Shown in pieces: positions 48,467-60,000 of a stretch of DNA of 60,000 bases. The notes under the pieces are model-generated. The model was not told the DNA's origin. It saw only the letters and a list, made by a program, of their open reading frames with translations, and searched no databases. This DNA is from Liolophura sinensis (lineage: Eukaryota; Mollusca; Polyplacophora; Chitonida; Chitonidae). Numbering within the stretch: the first letter of the stretch is position 1; every line of letters starts with the position of its first letter. A program made the translations under genes and the position numbers. The stretch covers positions 2,544,001 to 2,604,000 of the forward strand of contig NC_088307.1 of the NCBI RefSeq assembly GCF_032854445.1. Reading direction: 5' to 3'.

Positions 48467-51400
48467 AACTTCCACTATGAATATGGCCCCAAATATACTG
48501 ATAGCAAATGGCTCCGACCATGCGCCAGTGCACCACCCTGATGTACATCAGGCGTAGAGCCTATACATACATGTACACCACTCTTAACCCAGATTCAACA
48601 AAACTCCCAGCTAGTAACTGTTACAAGCTGTAGCCAACGGAAGCAAATTTTCAGAAGGGATCATTATACCAACTTTCGTATGTTCAAAAAAAATTATATA
48701 TTTAACATATTACTTCCGTTTGTTAATACATCTGAAATTCATTGACATGCAGATTTTGTCATTAACTGTAACTCCTCAAATATTTCTTCAAAACATGAAA
48801 TAGATATGCATAATTCGTGCACATCACAATTATACTGTGCAAAAAGTTTCAGCAGGAGGTCACAGTTCTGGAGACTGATGGAGATACAGACAGTGTATGT
48901 AAGTGTAACCTCTGCCCTCAAACGTCATCCAAAGCAATATCACCCTTGGAATTATTAATTTAACCTTGTGTCCATAACATCTGGTGAGTAGTTGAAGAGC
49001 TTTGCTGCGAAGTGGTTGATGACCAAATGAATGTCTTGAACATGATTACCAATAGAATTCCACTTGGAAACTGTCATCTCTGAACTGCTGTCACTGGTTG
49101 AACTGGCACACCAATACAGATGGTTTACAATGGACCTTTTCCAAAAGTTCACTTTTGTTATACCCTTCTTCTTCCCAAGCTTGTCAATGGTCTTACCCAG
49201 TCCTGAAAATGACCACAACACACTGATTCATAAAATACAGCAATACACTGGGACATGCATTATGTCTCCAAGAAATGAATGACTGATAAATGCTCAAAAC
49301 AAGGTTGCTTCATGCACAATGACAGGTTGCTACTGAATAAGCTTGTTGTTTTAACTGCAGAATTAGTAGGGTAACAATAAAGTGTTAAAATTACATGTAC
49401 ATACAATTAAAATAGCCATGGATCAATGAGTACCAAGTACAGCGTGCACTGTACATTTAAGAGCTGGTTGATGTGCCTCAACTAATTTACTCTTTATTAT
49501 TCCCCCAATTTCCGGAAAGATTATTAAAATGTCATGTCAGTTTTTTTTTAAATATTACTATTACACTGAACACCATTCCTAAAATGACCCCAGGAACAGA
49601 TTACAGTGGACAAAAAATTAAATTTCCACCCCCGATGTATTGTCTGACCTGTGGTTGATGGGATTAGTGTTCATTAACAGCACAACATTTTATATTAAAA
49701 AAAAAAGCATCAACATACCTATCCAAGGTGTGTCGATCTGTAACAATCTCATCCACAGTGAGCTTCTCTTTCTTCAGGTTATCTAAAGCCTGGATTAACC
49801 ACTCCTTCTCCACTGCGTTACTGATGGCGACTTCTGTGACCTAATAATAACAAAACATTTATATTTATGTACTTAGCATAAATCAGCAGGATTAATTACA
49901 CTTATATGTCAAAATTCATCAGTCTCTAAAGGAGACTCATGAATGTCAAAAACCAATATCCCCAGAACATGGAGCAAATAACTTCAAACAACCTCTTGAA
50001 ATTTCACAGAAAGGGCTGCACCATAACCACTGAGACCTCACAATTACAAAGTACACACCTCTTAATTTACACAGAGTGTAATTTTAACTGTTGGATACTA
50101 TGCCAGTAACAAAGCTGGACAAAGTACAGACGGACAATAAAAGAGGCATAACTGTGCAAAGGCTAACCATGAATGATTTAGCATAAGTTTATGTCTGATC
50201 ACATTTTAGTTTATTACAATTAATTTTTTTTCTCAAAATTTATAAAAAAAAATGATCTTACTCTCACTGTTTCAACGTTGATGACTTTATTGATCTTTGT
50301 TTCTAGAATGTTGTAAGTGCCCTACTTTGCACTGTGTAAGCCAGTCTGACACCTTTTGAGTTCTGTCAGCAATGTTCCTCTCTCTTCTGACCACACGGTG
50401 GCTGACAGCTTTCTTCAAGAACGACTTTGGTGATTGAGGAAAGTCTGGTACGAATAAGAAGTGATTCCGGCAGAGGAGAACACATGAAGTGTTTTTGTGA
50501 CATTTGCACCACAGAACAGCATAGCTGAGAAAAGTAAGATATTTCCTGCAGGATAATTTCCAACCAATGGCTGACTGCCCCAGTCTCAGGTAAAACTGCA
50601 GCTGGTGCATACCTGCCGCACACTGACCATCGTGCCTGTTGCCTTAAATGTCACCACACATTCACTACAACACTGCAAACAATGCTGAAACAGGCTTCTG
50701 GGACAGGACTGAAAAAACAATAAAACATTTTTCCATAGTTTGAATTTCCCTGAACCTAGTAATAATGAATATAACATATGGAGTATGGTAATAGATAATT
50801 AGTGAAGTATAGTTTTTATTCATGAGACACCTACTTCAAGACTTTTGGGAAATCATACTAGAAGTACTGACTGACCCTGTGCATCAATTGGACATCTTCA
50901 TAGATGCTGCATGAGTGTTGGTATTTTGAACGAACCTAATGATTGGCTCCTTTTCTTGCAAGTCTTTCTCGTTAGGGTGATAAACTGGATCCTCTGTCTC
51001 ATTTTGGTCATCTTCTTCCGACTCTTCACTCTCCTCACCACTATCTTCATCAACCTCAGAGAGGCGGCAGAGAGCGGGTGCGTCCAATAGGTTGCACTGT
51101 ACTGCTGTGCATGCAGTAGCAGGTTTCCTTGTGTATGAAATACCTAAAAACCCAAAAAGCAAGTGGAGTAATATTCATATCTGGACATGTAAATACATTA
51201 CCATTATTCATCTGGTATTACTGTAGCTACCATAATAAAATCACTTGAGCGAACTATTTCTGTATAACCCTTAAAACTGGAGTAGTTCACTTGCAATGTT
51301 CATGTCTTCATGACCTAGTGCTCTGAGTGAAGTCCAACATCAGTGGTAAAACTGATGTCCTCAATACACGAGTCTGGTGTAATATCCAACTCTGAGGTAT

Positions 51401-54400
51401 CTAGCACTGAGGCCCCTGGGTCTGGGATATCCGGCTCTGAGATATCTGGAGCAACCTCTTCTGGACAACATTCTCAAGATTCTGCCACAGAGATAATCTG
51501 AACAATAGACATTTTTATGTAGGCCTAAAGCTAACAATATGACATTACACAATTAAAGAATGAAAAGACAGATCTTCAAACCACAGGCTTAGTGTGATGT
51601 TGTTTTATGGCTATTAGTAATTCAAAATAAAATTCAAGAATGTAAATTTTTGACCTTTTGTATGCCACGCAAAGTGTTTCAACCCTTAGGTTTAAATGAA
51701 ACATAGAAGAGGTTACCCGCTTGGACAGTAGAGGCTAGCTGACATGAAGAAAGGCACCATCATATCACTTTTATAATAATAAAAATACATAACATTTCCA
51801 AAATAAAATTAGTGGGAATAAAGGCCCTACAAGGAGATGTTATTATGATCTACACCAACATGTGACTATCAGCCATCCGCACACAAATCGGTGTGTTTAC
51901 GAGTTACAACAACAACATGAATATGTATTGAAGATGCAGAGAAAATTAAAGTGCCAACATCACCTCACGGATCAGCGTTTTGTTTGAAAAAAAAATTCTT
52001 TGTGGTTTAATTTGTAAACAAACTTAACTTACTCTCATACAATGCCGTTTTCGGATAGCTGCTGGCACAGTTGACGAATCCAAACGGGCGTTGCGAGTGC
52101 CAGGCGGAATTACTACAGTGCCAGCTTAACTGCTCTCAACCCGAGCCGTCTTTCTGTTAATCTAGCATTCGTCGCTTGAGTGAGATGTGGTTCGTTTACT
52201 TCTGTCGGCTTGAAAAACGGGTACTGCGTCCGATTTAAGTTTAGGTTTCACACCAAGCTTCCGCTCCAGCTGACTGTAGCTGTAAGAATCTACTGGGAAA
52301 TGTTCACAACACAGCACGGAGTATGGAGTCGGTCAAAACAAAAACACCCTCGTTTGGGTAACAAAATTTGTCCATTTTCGAACCACAGACTTGTCTTTTG
52401 GCCACAGGTGCATGGTGACCCCATTCTGGTTACTGTTGCTATAGCCTGCTAACAGGCAGCGTTTGGGCATCTGGGATAATTACCGTGTACTATATTGTAC
52501 TATAATGACATTTAATGACCGACTGTTTTCATGCTGCCGCCATTTGTAACTTGCCACTTGCTCGTTCATTGTTGAACTCGTGACGCCACGTGTCAAAGGT
52601 CAAATTACCGTTGATTTTATATACGCTGGAGTTTATTTTGCTTATTTAAACCGTTTTGAGCCATTTTTGAATATGCAAAACACTAGAATATAATTATATG
52701 CATTCAAAAAATATTTTCACTCAAAGTCTGCCATGGTAATTTTGTAGAACCTTCAACAATTTTTCACTCTAATAGATGGATGTGTGCATTTATTTATTTC
52801 ATTGGTGTTTTACGCCGCACTCAATAATGTTTCACTTATAAGTCAGCATTACGGTGGGAGGAAATAAACCGTATATGAAATAGAACTAACTCTTAACTCA
52901 CTTTATCTGATGTGAACATGTCGTTTGGTTAAACAGTGCTTAACCTGATAATACATCTCCTTCATATATACACATCCTATGGTTACCGACGTTTACCGAA
53001 CGTCGACGCCGTGACGTTGCTAAGCATGCGATGGACGCATTACACTCCTAGAAACAAACGCTACACGCACACGATCGGAATCATGTAGAGTTTGGCTCTG
53101 AACAAACGTCTATGGAGACAAGTTTACGGTGTATTTATTATAATTTCAAGTAAACTTGCACGTAAGAAAAACTCCTAGTGGAGGTACTCAAACATACTTC
53201 AATTCTGGAGTGGGAATGTGTTTTGTGCCGAGCAATGATACACCACATGACGCGGCGTGACTGTGACGTCTCAAACACAGTCTCACCACTTATGCAGTTC
53301 AGTCTAGCGTAAATTGACGTACTACACAAACTTAGGCGACTGATCACATGCGACAGGAGAGATGTTTGATGTGTTTCAGTCAACTGTGGCCAAAATCACA
53401 CCATCTGATGACATTTTCACTGATTGTTTTGATGTCATAGAGCACGTTGAAGACCAATGAGGACAACCAACCATGAAAGATAACTTTTGAGGAATCTAAT
53501 GTAAGAAATATGAATTATCTATGTTAGATGTCTTGTACATATATTGTATATAGGGAGATAAAAATATTGGAAAACATGTTACCGTTTTGTGCCATTTATT
53601 TATTTATTTATCTCACCCACATTTTGTTTGCCTATATAGGTGTGTTTTATCTACATACTTATGCTATCCACTAATGTATTCCTCTGGTACTCTGTAAGAC
53701 TGGAGTGATAACTGGGGTGACATTTTCAGTCCGGCTATCATTATGTAGGCCAAATCACATAAACTTAAAGAGGTTATACACCGGAGAGTTTTTGAATAGT
53801 TAAAGTCATTGCCTCTTAATAAATATCAGACTCGTATACCTGTAGTATTTATAGCGTTAAAAGGATTTTGAAGTTCGAAAAACGTGTAATGGGAACCGCT
53901 TTAAAAACTTTAGGAACTTGTTTACCAATTTTGAGCGGTAAATACGTGCACATGCTGATGCTTTGTGGCATGTAATTTTTTGAACTATTCTAAAATAACA
54001 GTAGAAATTAGATTATATTTGTGCTGATGTCTTCGGTAGGTAGCCTCTTTAACTGATAATGTATACTAATGATGACGCAAAGGCAAGTTGTTATTTCCTG
54101 ATAAAATATTCTATGAGATCAACAAGTGGCTAATTTTCAGCATTTTCTGTCGTACAGAAGAAATCCATGCAAATCGATTAGCCAGTTCAACGGAAAGTGT
54201 TCCTTACGCTTTCCCGTGACCACAGCGTGGGGGTGAGAATGGGGTGAAGTGCCTAAGGAATCCAACGTGAGTTGATGTATTCTACTACTGAGCCATTAAC
54301 AGTGATGAGTATTATATCACACACGGTTAGTATGGAACAGTGTGTTTGTCGGGTTTTGGTCACACGTCTCTTTCAACAAAATATTAGTTACATCACAACG

Positions 54401-55287
54401 GTGTCTTCCTGTAAAAGAAAACACTAAGCTCGACACGTACTTTAACAAGTATAACTGTACAGAGATCTGACCGACAAGGACATGGGGTATCCTTTTATTG
54501 TAAGAACCTGTCAGGGATCATCAACATTCTACGCCAACAGTAAAGTCTTGAAAATCACAGGAGATTGACGTGTCGCAGTTTGGTTTAAAACACATTGCGC
54601 TAATCTAAATATAACTATTCCAACCAACGTCCCAGTCGCAATGGCCATACCAAGGAGTTTTATGCATGCAACCTGTTTTAAACTGATTTTGTTTTTTCTT
54701 TCAATACACCTGTATTAAAACACACAATGTATTATGGGAAACAAGCCGTGCCTGAGGAGAAAAACGCTGTAAGGTATAATATAATTTTCTCCTCGATAAT
54801 TTGATAATCAAGGATTCCATAAATGAAGAGCGCCATATTTACCTGCGAGATTTTCAAAATAAAATCAATACAGTGTGTAATAAACAAAAAGAAATGATCC
54901 AGACCATTAAACTCTGAAAATTGCAGCATTATTTAAACAATATACATAGAGTATATCTTCATTTTATTAATTGAATATATGGTAAGAGTGTAACAAGGCA
55001 ACGTCATTGTTATCTACAAATGAATTTTTGATTCGTATATATGTGGTATCAGAAGACTCATATTTTAGACTTTAAATGGTATAGAAAATATAGCAGCACG
55101 TTACTATTCTTCTCTATAAAAATTAAATATTTTCTAAATAAAAAACGATTTAACTGGATTTATAAACCTGTGGAAATGTACCATGTGTAAAAACATCGCT
55201 TTTACGACCTTGACCTTGTGACATCACGAGTTGAATGGCTTTTGAAGGCCGTTTGTGGCGCAAACATATGAATCTAGCGACAGGACC

Positions 55288-56865
55288 ATGACACATTTGG
55301 TTACTTTGGCGGAAGATGAGGGCATGCATAAGGTCCAACCCTATAGATTTGAGCCCTGTTCGTCAGATGATGGGGAAAATAGCAACAGAGGGGAGGACTG
55401 AGGTCACAAGCAAGACAAGTGAAGGCAGTGAAAGCGAGCAGTCTTGTTTGCAGAACACTGAATGGTGCGGTACCATAATATGTTAGCAGAGAATAACTTT
55501 TCCTGCGTTAAGGACACTAGGAACGTCATCTGTGAAACATCAACACATATGTGAAAATTTTCTATTACCAGTTACACTTGTTTGTCAGGTTAATAACCGG
55601 AAACTTATATTGATCGAACGCATGTCAAACAATAGTTACAAACCACAACAACAACAATAACTGACTTTTGTCAACTGGAATATGCAACTCGGAATACGAA
55701 AGTCAACAGCTTTTTAACATTACCATCTCACTGCAATTCTCCAGCAGATTAGAACCAGAACATTATGTTATTTTTAACGTGAAATAACGTCAATGCATTG
55801 AATTCAAGACATGTTTTCCTAAAATTTCCTAAATTCTTTTGTTCTTTTAGGCAAAATTGATAATAGTCCAAAAATACACTTTAAACTCTGTACATTCTTA
55901 CACTTAAAATTGTACATTCTCATCAGCCCCTCCCACTGTTCATTGAACAGTAACTATAAGTTTGTTGACGTCACTGACATGCATATACTTGGATGTCAAC
56001 TCTGCTAATAGTTACAGGAGGATAATTAAAAAATGATCTATGTCTACAGTTCTGTGTGATGTTGTGAAGGTAAAGATTCTGAAACTGTGCAATGTTTTGA
56101 CAGGTGTTAATGTGGAAACTGCATCATCATGCCATCTGCAGCACAATGTGTTTGCTGCCATGAAATAACTGTGATCTACGCCAGGTGCGAGGAGATGGAT
56201 GTTCGAGTCCCGTTCATCACAGACCATAGAGGATTTGAACCGGTGTGCCTCAACCCTATGTGTTTGACGTGGCGTATTACCAGTACAGACAACAGTGCAA
56301 GATGGGCGACAACAATAAAACAGTAGATCAGTGAGTATCAATGTATAATATATATGTATGTGTGTATGTACGCTTAGTTTTACGTCATAGTTCACAATTT
56401 TTCAGTCATATGACAATGAGGAGTCCTTACTATACTCTGCTTCCTTGTGGGAGAGCAAGTCTGTGCCGCTAAAGTGTTGCCACCACTGAAACATCATGTC
56501 AAAGACATCAGACATTACTAACTAGGTGACATTATAGCCAGATAGTAACTAATTTTCTACATGGCATTCATTGTAGACAAGTTTTGGAACTTATTTGTCT
56601 AAAGTGGTCTGAGACAATAATCTAAGAGTTAAATAATGGGAGGTTTTTATGTGGCATTGGGTATTAACTTGCACCATTTGAACTTAATCTTTTCAGCAAA
56701 ACGTCGACATGTTGCTTATTGTCAGTTTTGTGCAGTTCTGTTGGCACTTGCTTGGCATCAGAAAGCATCAGACTAGTAACACCTTCATGTGCAGTCGCTG
56801 CCATACGTGCCCGATTCTCTTCATCATCCGGGGACTATACTGGTTTCATGATGTATTACGAATGA
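55288..56865 (+). pseudogene. P2X7-ballast (P2RX7_C) domain gene, copy 4 (three exons, disabled)
   Basis: Exons: a about 55288-55464, b 56104-56330, c 56697-56865; AATAAA at 57533. The upstream ATG is deleted (GTTTGTGGCGCAAAC), leaving a downstream ATG at 55288. Exon b shares with copy 2 the AAA to TAA change right after the splice junction and has its own one-base deletion in CTCAACCCTATG, so the VCLNP end goes out of frame. Exon c has the extra T shared with copy 2 and three extra bases (GGCATCAGAAAGC). The cysteine motifs (TGTGGAAACTGC; ECLCC-type CVCC block) are still legible. Confidence 0.85.
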
Positions 56866-57975
56866 TCTTGTCAATGACCACAACGCTCTCATCCCAGTAC
56901 CCAGCTCACCAGAAACAGGGTGAAAATGTGTAATTTGCCTGAACCAACCCACCAACAGCTGTGCGTCACCCTGCCATCATCTGCATCATTCACCCCACTA
57001 TGGCCTGTTGCGAGATGTGCATAACTCTCATACGGGAACTGCTTGTGATCTACTCTTTACAGCATCAGCGGTCATCCAAAAAGACCTTCTCGGGGACAAC
57101 CCAAATCTCCCGAAAAGTCTACTTTCAGTCTGAGCATATGTTTATTTTCTATGCCATGATTACTTTATAAATATTCATGTAGATCTATGTACATATCAGT
57201 GTATACGTCTTTGTCTATGTGTGTGTGTGTGTGTGTGTGCAGTAGACGACCAGCTTCTGACTGCCACCACACGTGAAGTCATACCCTGTAGATTGTGCCA
57301 CACCCTGCCATTCGCCTGTGAACCCCCCCCCTCGCCCCCGTCACGTTGTATCTCCACCCCTCCACCCAAGAACACCTTATTTACCGGTATCATGTTGTGG
57401 GATCCCGTTATTTCCCATTCCCATAAAAAAACCCCACAATACCACTTCTCAATAACAAGGTGTACACAAATGTTTCCTGGCATTCTCTAGTCAGGTTAAT
57501 CATAATGGGGTAATAAACTGGATATTACATTGAATAAAAACACTGACCTTTGCTAAGTTCCTCTGAAACGTCCCCACGCCAAGAGCACATTTCAACCACG
57601 ACCAAAGAGCCTGACATATTGGTGAAAGGCTCGGGTTAAGTGACACCTTGTGTGGTACAGTAGGCACCAGCCCACCTTATTAATCAAATTTGTACTCGAA
57701 TTGCTCCAATACAGCCTAAAAGCACTTCAATACACATTTTCCACAATAGGCCCGTACTGGCCCAGTCATATTGTATTGGTTATAAATTTTCGTTTTATAT
57801 TGAACACACACGGGATATGATAGATGTGTTACGGTAAGCTACTACATCGCACGCTACAGTTTGATGTTTCAATGCTGAACGGAGTAGTGACATCACAAAA
57901 CTATCATCTATGAACTAAATAAACAGTGATGATGCCAGATCAACACAACAGGCCGTTTTCAAATATGATGAGATT

Positions 57976-60000
57976 TTTATTTGTCACATTTATAACATAC
58001 ATAAAATACATGTAACATGTACCCTACTGGGTGGAGAGCGGGGGGGGGGGGGGGGTCTCACAGTCGACCTTTGACTTTGGATCAATATCCTCAGGCCAAC
58101 AAAGAGACAGTATGACAAATATGATTAATACAAATCACATATTATCAACCACTTCACTGTAGCCGGCATACCCTGGCACATGGCAGACCATTCAACAAGA
58201 CATCTGAATGAGGAAATCAATAAACACAAGGCATACTATCACTGTTTACTGTGGATAAGGTTTTGTAGGTTAAAAACCCCTACTGAACACAGCCAGTCAT
58301 GAACGTCATCCAAAGCAATATCACCCTTGGAATTATCAATTTTACCTTGCGTCCATAACATCTGGTGTGTACTTGAGGAGCTTTGCTGCAAAGTGGTTGA
58401 TGACCAAATGTAAAGACTTTAAGTGTGAAGTTTGGTGTCATGTTCACAACATGGCCACATCCTTCTCAAAACACTCTTAATAATGCCCAAGAGCTTCTCT
58501 GTACTGCTCTCATCTAAAACACGAACATTTGTAAACCAGTCAGTTCAAATCACTTATATTTTGCAGAATAATACGTCATACATGTATAGAGGGACATTAC
58601 TTTCACTAAAGTCTAAATGCTTCAATTTAAAATGTGATAGATGAAAAGGTATATTTAATGGTTCCCTAACTTAAAATAGGTACCCTAATGCTAAATTACA
58701 GAAATACACTGTGTTGATACATAATTCTTGGGTCATAAGAGAAAACCTCTAGCAAAGAGAAGAACTGTAGGCTGTCCCTACTAACACGTAAATAATTTTA
58801 CTCTTGTTTTACTTAATCTGAAAATCTGATAATGCAAAATAAAACACTAAGGTACACCTACTTGGAACCATCCACTTATTTTTTCTCTTTTCCACACAGA
58901 CGTTTGTGGGCACATTTTGGGAGGGTCTGGTCATTATGACGACTAATGTCTTGAACATGATTACCAATAGAATTCCACTTGGAAACTGTCATCTCTGAAC
59001 TGCTGTCACTGGTTGAACTGGCACACCAATACAGATGGTTTACAGTGGACTTTTTCCAAAGGTTCACTTTTGTCATACCCTTCTTCTTCCCAAGCTTGTC
59101 AATGTTCTTACCCAGTCCTGAAAATGACCACAACACACTGATTCGTAAAATACGGCAATACACTGGAACATGCATTGTGTCTCCAAGAAATGAATGACTG
59201 ATAAATGCTCAAATTTAGGTTGCTTCATGCACAATGACAGGTTGCTACTGAATAAGCTAGTTGTTTTTACTGTGGAATTAGTAGGGTAACAATAAAGTGT
59301 TACAATTACATGTACGTACAATTAAAAAAATGGTCATGGATCAATAAGTACCAAGTACAGTGTGCATAAATTATACTACAGGCACTGTACATTTAAGAGC
59401 TGGTTAATGTGCCTCAATTGATTTACTCTTTATTTTTCCCCGACAGATTACTAAAACGTCATGTCAGTTTTTTAAAGTATTACTTTCATCTGTAGTCATG
59501 CTATCACCAGTATATAAATTGAGCACCATTCCTAAAATGACCCCAGGAACAGATTACAGTGGATAAAAAATTAAATTTCCACCCCTGATGTATTGTCTGA
59601 TGGGATTAGTGTTCAATAACAGTACAACATTTTACAGTAAAACAAAAGCATCAATATACCTTTGGCAACATGCCAAACATCCAAGGTGTGTATACTTGAA
59701 GGATGTTCCTGGTGAAGATATTTTCAAATCAAGGTGTGTCAATCTGTAACATTCTCATCCAAAGTGAGCTTCTCTTTCTTCAGGTTATCTAAAGCCTGGA
59801 TTAACCACTCCTTCTCCACTGTGTTACTGATGGCGACTTCTGTCACCTAATAATAATAAAACATTTATATTTATTTATTTAGAACAACTCAGCAGAATTA
59901 GTTACATTTATGTGTCAAAATTCATCAGTCTCTAAAGGAGACTCATGAATGTCAAAAACCAATATCCCCAGAACATGGAGCGAATAACTTCAAACAACGT
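57976..60000 (-). pseudogene. THAP-headed DDE transposase-like gene, copy 4 (3' half in window)
   Basis: E7 58346-58513, E6 58858-59117, E5 59660-59846 (long form with SIHTLDVWHVAKG); AATAAA (minus) at 57976-57981. The remaining 5' exons lie beyond the window. E6 is fully open and the best copy: GLGKNIDKLGKKKG, then NHLYWCASSTSDSSSE, then CAHKRLCGKEKK. E5 and E6 join in phase. TGA replaces CGA in TD-R-H and another TGA precedes KYL; E7 has two TGAs around the glycine-histidine-Gln-Thr-Ser segment and lysine in place of the catalytic Glu. Confidence 0.8.
58040..58055 (+). repeat. G16 tract in the convergent spacer, unit beta4
   Basis: Equivalent runs are G6 at 18476, a GGAGGGGGGAGGG segment at about 35562-35574 and G15 at 47084. 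All sit between the poly(A) signal region of the THAP copy and its last exon. Confidence 0.92.

Larger units (their letters stand above)
47254..48920. other. 1.67-kb block unique to unit alpha3, with two SINEs
   Basis: The normal unit is interrupted after GACATCTGAAT (about 47253) and resumes at AACGTCATCC (about 48921), with about 100 bp of the unit missing. The block has an S2 fragment (47335-47462), a complete S2 SINE (48203-48466) and otherwise unique AT-rich DNA. No terminal repeats were seen at its ends. A 60-codon minus frame at 48739-48921 is not recognised. Confidence 0.7.
47036..52470 (-). pseudogene. THAP-headed DDE transposase-like gene, copy 3 (internally deleted)
   Basis: E1 52033-52470, E2 about 51315-51496 (its 3' end and donor are deleted), E3 50936-51143, E4 50262-50755, E5 49719-49840 (short form without DVWH), and a fused remnant of E6 and E7 at about 48965-49202; AATAAA (minus) at 47036-47041. 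The second THAP cysteine is Tyr here (LLAGYSN for LLGGCSN), and a TGA follows VFLF, so the zinc finger is dead. In contrast E3 has the best acidic region of all copies: VDEDSGEESEESEEDDQNE followed by DPVYHPNEKDLQ. The E6/E7 fusion comes from a deletion of about 0.55 kb. Confidence 0.85.
42158..52780 (+). repeat. unit alpha3: full-length tandem unit with a 1.67-kb replacement block
   Basis: Contains TGACGTCA (42614-42621), P2RX7_C copy 3, C23 tract (46378-46400), G15 tract (47084-47098) and THAP copy 3. The hairpin is deleted at about 42365. It groups with alpha1 across the P2RX7_C gene, C-tract block and spacer. 47254-48920 replaces about 100 bp of the normal unit, and THAP copy 3 has lost about 0.55 kb between E7 and E6. 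Confidence 0.9.
52781..60000 (+). repeat. unit beta4: tandem unit cut by the window end
   Basis: Holds the hairpin (52987-53005), P2RX7_C copy 4, a shortened C9 tract (57323), G16 tract (58040-58055), and the first half of THAP copy 4. Its TGACGTCA site is mutated to TGACGTCT. It matches beta2 more closely than alpha1 or alpha3 over most of its length. Its Tc1 site is empty. Confidence 0.9.

Overview
The window is animal nuclear DNA: AT-rich, intron-bearing and dense in repeats, with no operons. The best guess is a mollusc or another lophotrochozoan. The guess rests on a tRNA-headed SINE whose body (TTTTACGCCG..CTCAA) I associate with mollusc genomes, and on copies of two families often expanded there: a P2X7 'ballast' (P2RX7_C) zinc domain and THAP-headed DDE transposase-like proteins. 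I cannot name the species.

Layout. 1-1374 is a 40-bp tandem repeat. 1782-4139 holds two exon-like blocks, the second ending in a stop with a 3'UTR and AATAAA; this is the end of an unrecognised + strand gene. 5540-6725 (about 49 bp) and 8840-10735 (about 23 bp) are two more minisatellites, with SINEs between and around them.

From about 10.74 kb to the window end lies a head-to-tail array of roughly 10-kb units. Each full unit carries, in order: a SINE-derived start; a non-coding stretch with a CGACGTT/AACGTCG hairpin and a TGACGTCA site; a + strand three-exon P2RX7_C gene copy; a C-tract; a short convergent spacer with poly(A) signals on both strands and a G-tract; and a - strand seven-exon THAP/DDE transposase-like copy. 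Two unit types alternate: alpha (start 10738 partial, 13398, 25326 broken, 42158) and beta (start 23259 truncated, 30296, 52781). This points to amplification of an alpha-beta dimer, with later deletions and sequence exchange.

No copy of either gene is intact in the window. The four P2RX7_C copies carry mostly different frameshifts and stops, while their consensus still reads through and splices in phase from exon a to exon b. The THAP copies share several in-frame TGA stops and have lost or damaged catalytic motifs.

One young mobile element interrupts unit beta2: a complete 1,675-bp Tc1-like transposon (35662-37336) with an uninterrupted 342-aa DD34E transposase, 28-bp inverted ends and a TA duplication. 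Its empty site can be read in the sister units. A broken unit (25.3-30.3 kb) holds 2.4 kb of unrelated sequence with a SINE flanked by a perfect 12-bp target duplication, and unit alpha3 holds a 1.67-kb replacement block with a second such SINE.
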